A DNA stretch of 62,346 bases, taken from a virus. Of the stretch, positions 17,922 through 26,770 are shown one piece after another. Position 1 is the stretch's first letter, and each line of letters opens with the position of its first letter. Location of the stretch: positions 1 through 62,346 of IMG/VR virus record IMGVR_UViG_3300036790_000248, one strand, 5' to 3'. A program made the position numbers and the translations under genes. Under the pieces are notes generated by a model. That model was not told where the DNA came from. It was given only the letters and a program-made list of their open reading frames with translations, and searched no databases.

Positions 17922-18224
17922 CTAGGCCGACGGTGTCGGCGGTGCTGCGGGCTCGGATGGCTTGCTGCCGGCCATGACCTTGAGCTGGACTTCGCGCATC
18001 AGGTCGTTAATTTTCGTGATCGCCGGCACTGCCGCCGGGAAATCCTGCGCCAGCTTGCGTAGTCCCTGCACCGTCTGGATCACCAGCCGCGATCCCGATT
18101 CCAGTTGCGGCGATGGGGCCGCAGGGGCCGGGGACGCGTCCGCGCCGTTGGGCGACGGAGGTGGCGTCGGGCCGCCCGGAGGCGGGGGGACGGTGGACTG
18201 GGACGACATGGGCGCGGCTGACAT
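17922..18224 (-). CDS. Proline-rich head-region protein
   Basis: One hundred residues from ATG 18224. The N-terminal half is disordered and Pro/Ala/Ser-rich (VPPPPGGPTPPPSPNG). The C-terminal half is one predicted helix pair (RLVIQTVQGLRKLAQDF, PAITKINDLMREVQLKVM). It precedes the scaffold gene and may be an assembly cofactor or minor head protein. Confidence 0.58.
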   Translation of the reverse strand: MSAAPMSSQSTVPPPPGGPTPPPSPNGADASPAPAAPSPQLESGSRLVIQTVQGLRKLAQDFPAAVPAITKINDLMREVQLKVMAGSKPSEPAAPPTPSA

Positions 18225-18231
18225 TAAAGTG

Positions 18232-18396
18232 TCAGACCGCCTTCCGCGACATCTTGGGCGCCTTGCCGGAGCCTTTGGCCGCGGCGGACTTCATGTCGGA
18301 GTGCAGCTTGAATCCGTGGCCGCCCTTGTGGTTGCCGATCTTGGTTCCGGTGATCTTGGCCATGCCGCCACCGGAGTGTCCTTTGCCGTATGCCAT
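18232..18396 (-). CDS. Small Gly/Lys/His-rich basic protein
   Basis: Fifty-four residues from ATG 18396 (MAYGKGHSGGGMAKITG, ending MSRKAV). The frame is open upstream but a weak GAGG site and the composition favour this start. Its charge resembles the other short basic proteins of the head region. It might bind DNA or acidic capsid surfaces. No family is recognised. Confidence 0.52.
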   Translation of the reverse strand: MAYGKGHSGGGMAKITGTKIGNHKGGHGFKLHSDMKSAAAKGSGKAPKMSRKAV

Positions 18397-18536
18397 TGCG
18401 TGTGCCTCGTCGTGGGTAGTGGTGGGAATGTGAAAGGGGAAGGATGGTGGCTCGCGCCGTCGTCCCGCCCCTGACTTCGGTTCATCCGTGCTCGGAGACA
18501 CGCTCAAGGCGCATCGTTGTCCGGGCCAGGAGGCGG

Positions 18537-18596
18537 TTACTTTTTGCCGTGCTTTTTGCCCTTTTTGCGCCGATTGGCAACGCGTCCGAAATCCAT
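18537..18596 (-). CDS. Nineteen-residue basic peptide
   Basis: MDFGRVANRRKKGKKHGKK from ATG 18596, preceded by AAAGGAGAACTC, a strong ribosome binding site. It is the first open frame after the candidate promoter at 18736..18765. Very short, so coding is uncertain, but the ribosome site and the match to neighbouring lysine-rich peptides argue for translation. Confidence 0.42.
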   Translation of the reverse strand: MDFGRVANRRKKGKKHGKK

Positions 18597-18735
18597 GATG
18601 AGTTCTCCTTTCCGCCACATGCAAAAAGGCCCACCAATCGCGGAATGTGAGGAGGAAGCGTGAAGCAAATCCTGATCCGCTGATCGGTGAGCCTTCTGGT
18701 GCGACGTGAGTCGCCAGCAAGTAGCTCGCTGGGAC

Positions 18736-18765
18736 ATTAGTCGCACAACCGGATTGCAATGTCAA
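18736..18765 (-). promoter_or_regulatory. Candidate promoter for the scaffold-capsid genes
   Basis: On the minus strand TTGACA (18765..18760) is followed after 18 bases by ACTAAT (18741..18736). ACTTTCTCA lies directly upstream, matching the ACTTT-like extension seen at four other promoters here. The position, in a 180-base gap before the capsid-region genes, fits an internal late promoter. Confidence 0.6.
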
Positions 18766-18775
18766 TGAGAAAGTG

Positions 18776-19009
18776 TTAGGACGGGTCGCCGATGGACTCG
18801 CGCTGCTCGAAGTGGGCGGAGGCCGCCGAGCCTTCGGTGAGGTCGATTGAGAGTCGGCCCGTGGCACGTTCGGAGATGAGAAGGCACAGGATGTCGATGA
18901 CGAAGCCAGCGATTTCGCGGCGGTTGCGGAGCCAGCGGCGGGAGCGGGACAGGAAGTGGCGCTCGTCGGTGATGTATTCGGGGATCGCGGACGAGGCAGG
19001 AGTGGCCAT
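18776..19009 (-). CDS. Small head-region protein
   Basis: Seventy-seven residues from ATG 19009, one base overlapping the portal stop. It contains a helical RRWLRNRREIAGFVIDILCLL segment with a moderately hydrophobic face. It is the last gene before the non-coding gap with the internal promoter. No family is recognised; it is coupled to portal translation. Confidence 0.6.
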   Translation of the reverse strand: MATPASSAIPEYITDERHFLSRSRRWLRNRREIAGFVIDILCLLISERATGRLSIDLTEGSAASAHFEQRESIGDPS

Positions 19010-21036
19010 CAGACGACGCGCCCCCCTCCCGCGCTCTCAGTAATTGTGCTTCTGCCGTTTGGCTTCTCCTTAAGAGCTGGAGCCTCTTGGCCGGAGGGTG
19101 GGCGGCCTTCCTGTTGCTTGCCGCCCGCTGCGGCGCCTGCGGGATTCATCGCCCCTTGTTCCGTTAGGCTCATGCCCAACTCTTTCATCCGCGCCGCGAA
19201 CATCAGGTTGAGTTCCTGCTCGTTCTCGAATTTCTCGCGCACCGTCGATCCCTTGATATGGCCGTAGTTGGGCACGTTGCACGCGTCGGCAATGGTCTGC
19301 GAATCGATCTGGATGCCCGCCTTCTTGAGCTGAATGAGCATCAGGCGCTGGGACATCTGCGTGATTTCATGGAGTGAGCGCGGCGTGATGACGAAACGTA
19401 AGGCCGACGCGAACACTCGTGCGCGCGCGATCTTGCCCGTCGGAGACTCTTTCGGCGCGGTCTTGGTGCCGGGGTCTTCGCCGGGGAGGTGTGATGGCAC
19501 CATTGTGTCCGGGTCGTAGTCGAAGGGCTCCATGGTCATCGCGTCCTCGCCGACCACCTGCATGAACCGGGCCGGGGGGACGTATTGCAGCGACAGGAAC
19601 TTCACCTGGTCGGCGATCTCGCGCATCGGCGGCTCCATCGAGCGCGACATGTCCTCGACGATCGGCCCGGCGGATTCGAGGATCTTCTCCAAGTCGTCGC
19701 CCGCGCCGCGGGCCTTGGCGAGGGCCAGCGCGTCGTGGATGCCGTGCTGCGAATCCATGGCCTCGCGCAGGAGTTCGTAGAATTTCAGCGTCTCGGCGGA
19801 GGTAGCGTAGACCTCCGGCGGCACGACCATCTCGAAGGGCTTGGAGGATTGTGCTCCGTCGAACCCGGCGCGCACCCGCGGCTGCATAGGGTCGAACTGC
19901 TGCGCCTCCTTCTTGGTCACGGAGTTGATGTCGTAGGCCAGCGGGAGGTCGAGCTTGGCGCGCTCCTTGTCCATGGTGCCGCGCTCGATCTCGGTCATGG
20001 ATTGCTGGATGTCGTAGCCGTCGCGCACCATCGAGAAGCCGAGAGGTTCCCACGGCCAGTGGTCGGTGGAGAACGGGACGGCGGGGAAGCGACCGTGCCA
20101 GTCGAACGAGGGGCCGTCGTAGAGGACGACGGATTCCGAGGAGATGAGCAGGCGGCGGTAGGGGTACAGGAGGTCGCCGGGCTGGACAGTGTAGGCCCAC
20201 GACGTGCCCGGCTCGCCCATCGGGATGTCGCGGGAGGTGGTGTTGCGCGTGAGGTCGATGACGTAGGTGTAGCGGATCGGCACCATTAGGTCGCCGATGC
20301 CGGGCAGCGCGGACGAGGACTTGCCGAACGAGAACATCCGTTGCCACAGGTTGCCCTGCGCCGAACGCCGGATTTCGTTGGAGTACCAGTAGAGGGAGGA
20401 GGTCGGGCGGAGTTCCGATTGGTAGCGGGGGAACATCCCGTGCGCCATGTAGATCGGCATCTCGTCGAGGATGGTCATCGCGTACGCCTGCTGGAAGTCG
20501 CCGGACGGGGGGAGCTGCGTGGGGAGGATGCAGGGCGCGCCGTAGGACAGAAGGCGGACGGCTCCCTGGCCCTGGCCGCCGAAGTCGCGGGAGTAGACGG
20601 GCCGGATCCATCCGGTCGAGGTGGCGGCGGCGTACTGGAGGGCTTCCTTGATTTTCACGTCGGCGTAGGTTTCCAGCCACCACGCGCGGACGTAGAGGTT
20701 GAACAGTTCCGCGTTGGGCGCGAAGGCCGGGTTGTCGGAGGAGTAGCCCCATAGAGGGCGGAGTTTCGCCAGCGTGCCCACGACCTCGCGGATGTTGCGT
20801 TTGAGATGGTTCGTGTTCAGAGAGGATCGGTATTTCACCGGTTCCGGGCCGACGCGGCCGGAGATCACGTCAAGGGCGCGGCGCCAGTCGGTGTGGCCGC
20901 GCTGGCGCTTGAGCCAGTCCATGCCGGATTCGGTGTTTTCGTTGAGCCAGCCGAGGCGGCGTTCCGGCGGCGCGGCAGCAGGCGGGCACTGCCACTCGTG
21001 GAGTTTGCCGTCGTTGCGGGGAGAGTCGACGCTCAT
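19009..21036 (-). CDS. Portal protein
   Basis: A 675-residue protein from ATG 21036, overlapping the stop of the upstream gene by four bases. It lies between the large terminase and scaffold-capsid genes, the canonical portal position, and has the size expected for a short-tailed phage portal. The N-terminal part (GMDWLKRQRGHTDWRRALDV, SSLNTNHLKRNIREVVGTLA) and the long C-terminal helical region (SLHEITQMSQRLMLIQLKKA) fit portal architecture. It forms the dodecameric DNA gate at the capsid vertex. The last 50 residues are a Pro/Gly-rich, probably disordered tail. Confidence 0.82.
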   Translation of the reverse strand: MSVDSPRNDGKLHEWQCPPAAAPPERRLGWLNENTESGMDWLKRQRGHTDWRRALDVISGRVGPEPVKYRSSLNTNHLKRNIREVVGTLAKLRPLWGYSSDNPAFAPNAELFNLYVRAWWLETYADVKIKEALQYAAATSTGWIRPVYSRDFGGQGQGAVRLLSYGAPCILPTQLPPSGDFQQAYAMTILDEMPIYMAHGMFPRYQSELRPTSSLYWYSNEIRRSAQGNLWQRMFSFGKSSSALPGIGDLMVPIRYTYVIDLTRNTTSRDIPMGEPGTSWAYTVQPGDLLYPYRRLLISSESVVLYDGPSFDWHGRFPAVPFSTDHWPWEPLGFSMVRDGYDIQQSMTEIERGTMDKERAKLDLPLAYDINSVTKKEAQQFDPMQPRVRAGFDGAQSSKPFEMVVPPEVYATSAETLKFYELLREAMDSQHGIHDALALAKARGAGDDLEKILESAGPIVEDMSRSMEPPMREIADQVKFLSLQYVPPARFMQVVGEDAMTMEPFDYDPDTMVPSHLPGEDPGTKTAPKESPTGKIARARVFASALRFVITPRSLHEITQMSQRLMLIQLKKAGIQIDSQTIADACNVPNYGHIKGSTVREKFENEQELNLMFAARMKELGMSLTEQGAMNPAGAAAGGKQQEGRPPSGQEAPALKEKPNGRSTITESAGGGRVV

Positions 21037-21251
21037 CGCCGGGGCACCCAGTCCAGCCACAGGACGGAAGGTTGTGGGTCGGCGCGGAGAGTCGATTCGG
21101 CCTCCGCACGGCGGGACTCCATCAGGGCGTGTTCCGCGGCGTCGCAGGTGTCGGAGATCCGGTAGGTAAAGGAGCCGTCGGGCAGAAGCTCCCCGGCGGC
21201 GAGGATGCGTTGCGCGCCCGCGTGAGAGTCAATGAAGGCTTGGTCGATCAT
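21033..21251 (-). CDS. Small hypothetical protein
   Basis: Seventy-two residues (MIDQAFIDSHAGAQRILAAG at the start, WLDWVPRR at the end). Four-base overlaps with both neighbours show tight coupling between the 138-residue gene and portal. It is acidic and soluble, with no domain recognised. Confidence 0.62.
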   Translation of the reverse strand: MIDQAFIDSHAGAQRILAAGELLPDGSFTYRISDTCDAAEHALMESRRAEAESTLRADPQPSVLWLDWVPRR

Positions 21252-21664
21252 AGGGATTCACCGAGGAGTTCTTCCGCGTTGCGCGGGTGGTCGTTCTCGC
21301 GGAGTTCCAGGTACGCCCGGTCGCACGCGAATCTGGCGCGGTACTTGTCACGCTTCTCCTCGCGCAGCTTGACGTATTCGCGCAGGAAGTCTTTCTCGTA
21401 GGGCGTGGTCGCGGAGGAGGCCATGCGCGCCGAGAGCCGGGACGCAACCTCGGATCGGGCAATGGCGAACGCCTGCTCGTCGGCGATGAGTTCGCGCTGG
21501 CAGCGGGCGTAGGTGGCCTGCTGGAGCCGGCGTTGCAGCGCGTCCACCTCGGCGAGCGTGTTGGCCTCGCGGTCGATGCAATCGGCGGGGCAGGGGATGT
21601 CGTCGGAGGGCGGCAGGAGGATGGTGCCGTCGCGGCGCTCGAAATAGCGGAGATGAATGGCCAT
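21248..21664 (-). CDS. Coiled-coil hypothetical protein
   Basis: Encodes 138 residues from ATG 21664. The start is beta-like (MAIHLRYFERRDGTILLPP); the rest is charged helix, probably coiled coil (LAEVDALQRRLQQATYARCQ, YEKDFLREYVKLREEKRDK). It sits between terminase and portal, so a packaging or head-completion role is possible but not shown. Confidence 0.62.
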   Translation of the reverse strand: MAIHLRYFERRDGTILLPPSDDIPCPADCIDREANTLAEVDALQRRLQQATYARCQRELIADEQAFAIARSEVASRLSARMASSATTPYEKDFLREYVKLREEKRDKYRARFACDRAYLELRENDHPRNAEELLGESL

Positions 21665-21699
21665 CGGTCGTCGTCCCTCAGCGCAACGTTATCACACGA

Positions 21700-23958
21700 T
21701 CACAATTCGTCCAACGTCAAAGGTCGGTAGGCGTCGAGCGACGCGGTGGGGAAGCGCGCGCCTGCCGAAGGCGAGATGTCGATCGGCGGCAGGCGGGTGG
21801 CGTTGGCGTCGCCCATGAACCGTTTCGCCGTACGGTCGGTCTTGGATTGCTTGCCGCGCACGATCTCGATGGAGATGGCGGCGGCGAAGATGCCGTCGTC
21901 GTGCTCGCCGTCCTCGTGCTCCTGCTTGACCTTGCCGCTGGCGGTGGAGTGGGACTCGAAGTGCTCGCATTCGTGCAGCGTCCACGGGGAGTTGAGCTCG
22001 TACCAGCCGTTGCGGATGGCGTCGATGAACGAGCCGATGAGGATCGGGCGCGACCAGCCGAACGTGTACCAGCCCAGTTTGTTGGACTTGGTGGACTTGG
22101 CCGAGTCGTAGCGCTGGAAGCGGAAGATGCGCGCGTATCCCATCTGGCGCATCTGCGTGGTGACCACGTCGCCGACCGACGCCACCTGTTCCGGCGCGAC
22201 CAGTGGTTGATGGTGCAGCGCGCCGGGATCGGTCATGGCGGCGGCGTAGTAGGACGCGATGGCCATGGCGAACGCGAACGCCTGCACGTGCGAGACGTAG
22301 CAGGAGCGGAACTCGGCGGCCTGAACGTCGGGCAGGCCGGGCCGGGGCGCGATCTCGGTGACGCAGATGACGGTCGAGTCGTTGCCCGTGCCGCCAGCGG
22401 TGTCGATGCCGATGGAGTAGTCGACGCCGGAGCGCGGCGGGTGCCACACGAACAGTTTGCCCTGCGCGTAGTCCCAGAACGCGTCGGGATTGGAGTGGCG
22501 CCAGGCGTCGACGCGGGCGTGGTCGTGGAGGAGCGGGATGAGCTCCCAGTTGTAGACGGGCCCACGCGGAGAGCGGAACGTGACCGGGATGCGCGGGCGC
22601 GGCGCGGAGGAGGAGCCGTAGTCGATGTCGTCCGGCGGAGGTTCGTACTCGTCCTCGATGGATTGGCCGGAGATGCCGTAGACGGCGTAGTCGCGCTTGC
22701 GGGCGCGGTCGACGCGATCCATCACGTCATAGCCGAACACGGACTCGGACGAGCGCTGGAGGGCTTCGGTGTCGTCGCCCGCCATCTCCTGAAACCACGT
22801 GGATTCCAGTCCCTTCGCCTTAGCTTCCTCATGGCCGATTTCCCAATAATATTGTTGCTCCAGCGGCATCGAGCCGTCGGCCCACCACGACCGTTTATCG
22901 CGCGGCAGGGTAGGATGCGGCGCGCACAGGTGGCGGCGGATCATGTCATGCGTACGGACGTACAACTCAGCCTTGGCCACGTGCTCCCGCGTATCCGGCA
23001 GGCGGCGGGAGTGGAAGTCCGGCGGAACAGGATGCGCCCGCAGCCACGCAGGCTTCGGGTAGATATCGAGTCCCACGAACCACGGCAGGAACAGCGGCAG
23101 CAGGCGCGATTGGCCCTCGGCGAAGTTGGACTTTGAGAAGCGCCAGGTGTCGGCCCACCAACCGACGTCGCCTTCGCCGGTGGATTCGAGAATGCCGAAT
23201 ATCGAGGGAGAGGGGTGGACGGCCTTGAACAGCGCGGCTTCGATCTGGTCGGCGGCGTTGGAGAACGATGCGCATTCGGAGAGATGGTAGACGGTCGGCG
23301 TGGCGCCGCGAGCGATACCACTCATTTGGTTGCCGTGCTGGATCGAGACGCCGGAGTTGAGGGAGCCAAATTCCAGCTTCCCACGGTCACTCTCGACGCG
23401 CGCCGTGTACTGAGGCCGCAGCCACACGGGAAGCATGTCGTATGCCATCAGGAGTTTCTTGGCCATCATGAGGGATTTCCCCTGATCGGCGGACGCGATG
23501 ACCGCGTTGACGCCGTAGGAGAACACGATGCGGATCATGATGAGGAGTTCGACGACGGTGGTCATGCCCAGCTGGCGCGCCTTCAGGATCATGATTTCGA
23601 TGGCCACGTCACGGGATTCGAGGTCGCCGATGATGCCGAACAGGATGGCTTGCGCGATGCGAAACGCGAACCGCCGGATCACCCCTTCCTCGTCGATCAC
23701 GAAGCCGTAGCGGGTGACGGCGTAGTCGGCGTCGCACATGACGAGGCAGCGCTCGTTGAGCATCCACTGGCGCTCCCAGGCGTCGAGATGGTGGACGCTG
23801 CAGGGGCGTCCGTCGGCGTCGAGGATGTAGCGGGATTCGTCGGTGAGCCACGTCTCGAACGCCTCGACCTCGTCGATCGAATGGCGCACGGGGACGAAGC
23901 CGAAGACGTCCTCGACTTCGGTGCGGATGCGGGCGGCGACTTTGTCGGGGTGGTACAT
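21700..23958 (-). CDS. terL: Terminase large subunit
   Basis: A 752-residue packaging motor. The ATPase part carries a Walker A-like KARQLGMTT at 126-134, a Walker B-region VYHLSECASF near 223-232 (Glu228) and the coupling-type ESTGEG at 258-263. QEMAGDDTEALQRSS near 390-404 is also typical of the family. The RNase H-like nuclease has GIDTAGGTGNDSTV (Asp519) and HDDG (Asp687-Asp688). It translocates DNA into the prohead and cuts it. Position just upstream of portal is standard. The N-terminal 100 residues before the ATPase are longer than in many homologues. Confidence 0.93.
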   Translation of the reverse strand: MYHPDKVAARIRTEVEDVFGFVPVRHSIDEVEAFETWLTDESRYILDADGRPCSVHHLDAWERQWMLNERCLVMCDADYAVTRYGFVIDEEGVIRRFAFRIAQAILFGIIGDLESRDVAIEIMILKARQLGMTTVVELLIMIRIVFSYGVNAVIASADQGKSLMMAKKLLMAYDMLPVWLRPQYTARVESDRGKLEFGSLNSGVSIQHGNQMSGIARGATPTVYHLSECASFSNAADQIEAALFKAVHPSPSIFGILESTGEGDVGWWADTWRFSKSNFAEGQSRLLPLFLPWFVGLDIYPKPAWLRAHPVPPDFHSRRLPDTREHVAKAELYVRTHDMIRRHLCAPHPTLPRDKRSWWADGSMPLEQQYYWEIGHEEAKAKGLESTWFQEMAGDDTEALQRSSESVFGYDVMDRVDRARKRDYAVYGISGQSIEDEYEPPPDDIDYGSSSAPRPRIPVTFRSPRGPVYNWELIPLLHDHARVDAWRHSNPDAFWDYAQGKLFVWHPPRSGVDYSIGIDTAGGTGNDSTVICVTEIAPRPGLPDVQAAEFRSCYVSHVQAFAFAMAIASYYAAAMTDPGALHHQPLVAPEQVASVGDVVTTQMRQMGYARIFRFQRYDSAKSTKSNKLGWYTFGWSRPILIGSFIDAIRNGWYELNSPWTLHECEHFESHSTASGKVKQEHEDGEHDDGIFAAAISIEIVRGKQSKTDRTAKRFMGDANATRLPPIDISPSAGARFPTASLDAYRPLTLDEL

Positions 23959-23964
23959 CGGCGG

Positions 23965-24702
23965 CTAGGAGTCGGCCTCGGACTCGGACTCGGAGTCCAC
24001 GTATTCCGCGTCTACCGTCACCGGCTCCCGCGCCGCGACGCGAGGCATGAACGCCTGCGGGCCGGTGGTCGTCGGTGCGGCTGGCAACTCCTTCGTCGCC
24101 GCGGACGCGAGGGCCGCGGACGCCTGCTGGCGCCGTTCGACGATGCGCCGGATCGTGTCCTCCGGCGACGCGAGGGAGGTGGCGTCGGACTTGGCGGCGG
24201 AGATAGCCGTCGCCGTGACGCCGATGTTGATCGTCGATCCCTTGGGAGATGGCGTGAATCCCATGTGCTTCAGGTGGGCCATCCTGTCTTCCACGCCCTC
24301 CGGCGTCTCCGCGACGGCGGAGGACACGGCGACGATGGCCTCGTGGCGTTCCGCAGCTTTGATCGCGCCCAGTTGCGCCTTCTGGAGCCGGATCACTTCC
24401 GCGATCACGCCCCACAGCCGCGTGGGGGAGAGGCCGGCGGCGACTGAGAACGCTTCCACGGGGAGAGTCCGGCGGACGTAGGCCGGCAGGAGCGGATTGT
24501 CGTACTTGGAGACGAAATGGCGCGCTTCCGGGAGGTCTGAGGCGCGCAGTGCATCGAGGACGGCAGGCAGGCCGCCGCCGACCTTGGCGATCAGGGAGGA
24601 GATTCGCGGCGCGTCGTCGACGGCCTTGGGATCGACGCCGAGGATCAGGTAGGCGCGGGCGCGGCGGTCGCGGGAGGCGGGAGTGGAGGCGAAGGGGCTC
24701 AC
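23965..24702 (-). CDS. Possible terminase small subunit
   Basis: Encodes 245 residues, ending six bases before the large terminase start. A central helix-turn-helix-like segment (LPVEAFSVAAGLSPTRLWGV) and a helical QKAQLGAIKAAERHEAIVAV stretch fit a DNA-binding oligomeric packaging subunit. The C-terminus is acidic (DAEYVDSESESEADS), useful for contacting partner proteins. The assignment relies mainly on position and the HTH-like segment. Confidence 0.5.
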   Translation of the reverse strand: MSPFASTPASRDRRARAYLILGVDPKAVDDAPRISSLIAKVGGGLPAVLDALRASDLPEARHFVSKYDNPLLPAYVRRTLPVEAFSVAAGLSPTRLWGVIAEVIRLQKAQLGAIKAAERHEAIVAVSSAVAETPEGVEDRMAHLKHMGFTPSPKGSTINIGVTATAISAAKSDATSLASPEDTIRRIVERRQQASAALASAATKELPAAPTTTGPQAFMPRVAAREPVTVDAEYVDSESESEADS

Positions 24703-24881
24703 CGGCTGGCTCCATCGGCCCGGCCCCGGTCGTCGAATCCGCGCTCGAAGTCCTCCGGCGTGGCGACGGAGAACTCAGCAGGCCGTCGCGCCAGCGTTGG
24801 CGTCGGCGGGTGGGCACGCTCCAGCGATTCCGCGATGCGGCGGAGGTAGACGAGGGCGCGACCCGGTGCAGTGACGAGCAT
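24699..24881 (-). CDS. Small hypothetical protein
   Basis: Sixty residues (MLVTAPGRALVYLRRIAESL at the start), overlapping the next gene by four bases. It is basic and hydrophilic with one N-terminal helix. It belongs to the terminase operon; function unknown. Confidence 0.55.
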   Translation of the reverse strand: MLVTAPGRALVYLRRIAESLERAHPPTPTLARRPAEFSVATPEDFERGFDDRGRADGASR

Positions 24882-24883
24882 AG

Positions 24884-25009
24884 CTAACTATTACACCTCA
24901 CCAACGTTAATGCCCATTCTACGGCTTGGCCCCAACTGAAGCAGGGGGCAAGGATGCTGTTGTACTCTACCGCCCAGTAATTTCCGAACTTAAACACTCG
25001 TGGCTTCAT
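24884..25009 (-). CDS. Small hypothetical protein
   Basis: Forty-one residues from ATG 25009 (MKPRVFKFGNYWAVEYNSIL, ending LTLVRCNS). It fits exactly between its neighbours with gaps of two bases or less, and has an aromatic, compact-domain composition. A GGAGAAAGGG stretch lies upstream inside the previous gene. Confidence 0.5.
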   Translation of the reverse strand: MKPRVFKFGNYWAVEYNSILAPCFSWGQAVEWALTLVRCNS

Positions 25010-25010
25010 G

Positions 25011-25328
25011 CTATCGATATCCCTTTCTCCACGTTTCCTTTGGAATTGGTGGTCGTTTGTAGGGTCGAGACGGGATAGGCTTTCGCGGTGGAGATGGCCT
25101 ACGCAATCTCAGATCGTTATCCATCTTCCAGAAGTGAAACTGACAGTCACTTTCCGCCGTTGCTAGATGCACGGTACTAATGCCGTCGTTGTCTTTCATC
25201 ACGTCGAATAATATCCCCGCGCCCGTACCTGCGAGTGGTCTACCATTCTTGTCGTTGATGTCAATCATGCCTGTCTTCCAATGAATGACGATGTTGATCT
25301 GCGTGATGTCACGACGCTGCCTACTCAT
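25011..25328 (-). CDS. Hypothetical protein
   Basis: Encodes 105 residues from ATG 25328. A beta-rich first 70 residues (ITQINIVIHWKTGMIDIND) suggest a small globular domain; the tail is Arg/Pro/Lys-rich (PPRKPIPSRPYKRPPIPKE). It overlaps the upstream gene end by four bases. No family is recognised. Confidence 0.58.
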   Translation of the reverse strand: MSRQRRDITQINIVIHWKTGMIDINDKNGRPLAGTGAGILFDVMKDNDGISTVHLATAESDCQFHFWKMDNDLRLRRPSPPRKPIPSRPYKRPPIPKETWRKGYR

Positions 25329-25900
25329 AGACCTAGCTCTTTCCGCTGCTCCTCGGTCACGTCCGTGAGGTCGGGCAGCGGGAACTCTGCGCTAGCAGCC
25401 ATGCCAATGTCTGACGGGTGGTATTGCACGAGGCGCTCCGTCGAATGGCCGTCCTGTCCCATCGTCGTGACTTCGATCGGCAGCGAGTGCTCGATGCGGG
25501 CCAGGTTGGGAGAGTCGATATCGCGGACGAGTTGCGTCGATTGGAACACGGTGGGGGCGGCGTCGCAGGCGTCGGGGGCGACGGAGGTGGCGTCGTCCGT
25601 TGGCGGCGGCGGAGGCGGCGCGAGCGTCGGCCCCGGCTCCAGCGCGGCGAGGGCGGGCGTCCGAGCGACCGCGTCGTCGGCGGCGGGCCGGGAGCGCACC
25701 GCGTCCACCGAGACCGGGATCGCGGGCAGGCCGAGGTGCAGGGTCAGGCGGAGTTCGTAGGCGATGCGCGGGTAGGCGGTCTGGCCGGAAAGCAGGCCGT
25801 TATCGGCCAGCATCCGGGCCACGTCGGCGAGAATTATTTGCGAGAGTTCCGTCCCTTGCAGCGCCTTGTTGCTAACCAGCTCCCTGCTCGTTGGGCTCAT
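25325..25900 (-). CDS. Hypothetical protein with Pro-rich linker
   Basis: Encodes 191 residues from ATG 25900 with AAGGAG upstream; a longer open frame lacks such a site. An N-terminal helical domain (NKALQGTELSQIILADVARM) is followed by a proline-rich linker (LEPGPTLAPPPPPPTDDATS) and an acidic C-terminal domain (PLPDLTDVTEEQRKELGL). It lies upstream of the terminase genes, so a packaging or early-late regulator role is possible. Confidence 0.58.
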   Translation of the reverse strand: MSPTSRELVSNKALQGTELSQIILADVARMLADNGLLSGQTAYPRIAYELRLTLHLGLPAIPVSVDAVRSRPAADDAVARTPALAALEPGPTLAPPPPPPTDDATSVAPDACDAAPTVFQSTQLVRDIDSPNLARIEHSLPIEVTTMGQDGHSTERLVQYHPSDIGMAASAEFPLPDLTDVTEEQRKELGL

Positions 25901-26222
25901 GGGTGGTGCTCCTTCGTAGTCGTCGTTGAGTATAGTCGTTGGCCTTGGCCTCCAGCGCGGCGCGGGAGAGTCGAGGGTCGTCGAGGGCGAGGCGGCGGAT
26001 GACACGGAGAGGGAGGCCGCGGGCCAGGAGGGAGGCCAGCCATCTTGCGTGGGCCTGTCGCGCCTTTTCAAGAGGGAATATTCCAAAGTCCGCATAATGG
26101 AATGGCAGTGTTGTCAGCCACACCGTCACCGGGCCTTCCCAGTGCTCCCAGCGGTCGGCGGCGATCCGGTCGAAGCGGGGCGTCGTCGTGAGGGCGGAGG
26201 TGGGCGTGGTGGCGAGGGTCAT
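25872..26222 (-). CDS. Hypothetical protein
   Basis: Encodes 116 residues from ATG 26222, overlapping the zinc-ribbon gene by four bases and the downstream gene by 29. It includes ADRWEHWEGPVTVWLTTLPF followed by a basic helical ARWLASLLARGLPLRVIRRL segment. No domain is recognised. The tight overlaps support co-translation. Confidence 0.58.
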   Translation of the reverse strand: MTLATTPTSALTTTPRFDRIAADRWEHWEGPVTVWLTTLPFHYADFGIFPLEKARQAHARWLASLLARGLPLRVIRRLALDDPRLSRAALEAKANDYTQRRLRRSTTHEPNEQGAG

Positions 26223-26770
26223 CGCGTCCCCCCTTCGCGCTCCAGTTCGTCCAATCCCGGCGGCGGCGGCACTGTCCGGCGCAGGTGCGGCCTCGGCGGC
26301 GGCGCGGCGGCGATCCGCGGCGGGGTCTGAGGTGCATCCGGCACAGGCAGCGAGTCCATCTCCAGCGCCGTCGTGACTTCCTCGACGGCACGGCGCGGCA
26401 GCGCGGCCTCCAGCTCCCGCACTTTGGCTTTGTGGCGGTAGAGACGGCGGCGCGCGACCGCCTCGGCGCGCATCTTCTCCTGCGTCGCGGGCGCGATCCG
26501 CGAGGGTCGCCGCGCGTTGGCGCGCACGCCCGGCCGATCCCAGTAAGAGGAGTGGCAGTTCGGGCAGGAGGTCGGATGCGGGTTGCGGTAGGGCCGCCAC
26601 TCGCCGAACAGGCGGCCGTAGCCGCAGCGGCGGCACCACAGCGGGAGCTGCCGACGAGGGTTCGCGGTCAGGGCCGCCCACAGCCTGGAGTCGGCGTCTT
26701 CCTCCGCCTCCAATTCCCACGCCCGGTCGCGTTCGCGTTCGCGTTCGCGTTGTACGTCGTCCGTTATCAT
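26219..26770 (-). CDS. Zinc-ribbon protein
   Basis: Encodes 183 residues. A four-cysteine ribbon, CRRCGYGRLFG followed by SCPNCHSSYWDRP, lies near residues 46-82 and probably binds zinc. A basic helical region (RRLYRHKAKVRELEAALPRR) and a Pro-rich tail follow. The N-terminus is strikingly Arg/Glu-alternating. It may bind DNA or RNA and regulate the late operon, since it is one of its first genes; that is inference. Confidence 0.65.
   Translation of the reverse strand: MITDDVQRERERERDRAWELEAEEDADSRLWAALTANPRRQLPLWCRRCGYGRLFGEWRPYRNPHPTSCPNCHSSYWDRPGVRANARRPSRIAPATQEKMRAEAVARRRLYRHKAKVRELEAALPRRAVEEVTTALEMDSLPVPDAPQTPPRIAAAPPPRPHLRRTVPPPPGLDELEREGGTR

Noticed and set aside
18694-18717. Small hairpin GCGAC-GTGA-GTCGC near the internal late promoter
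   Set aside because: Only a 5-bp stem with no T-tract; too weak to call a terminator.
21847-23136. 429-codon plus-strand open frame
   Set aside because: Antisense to the large terminase, which has all expected motifs.
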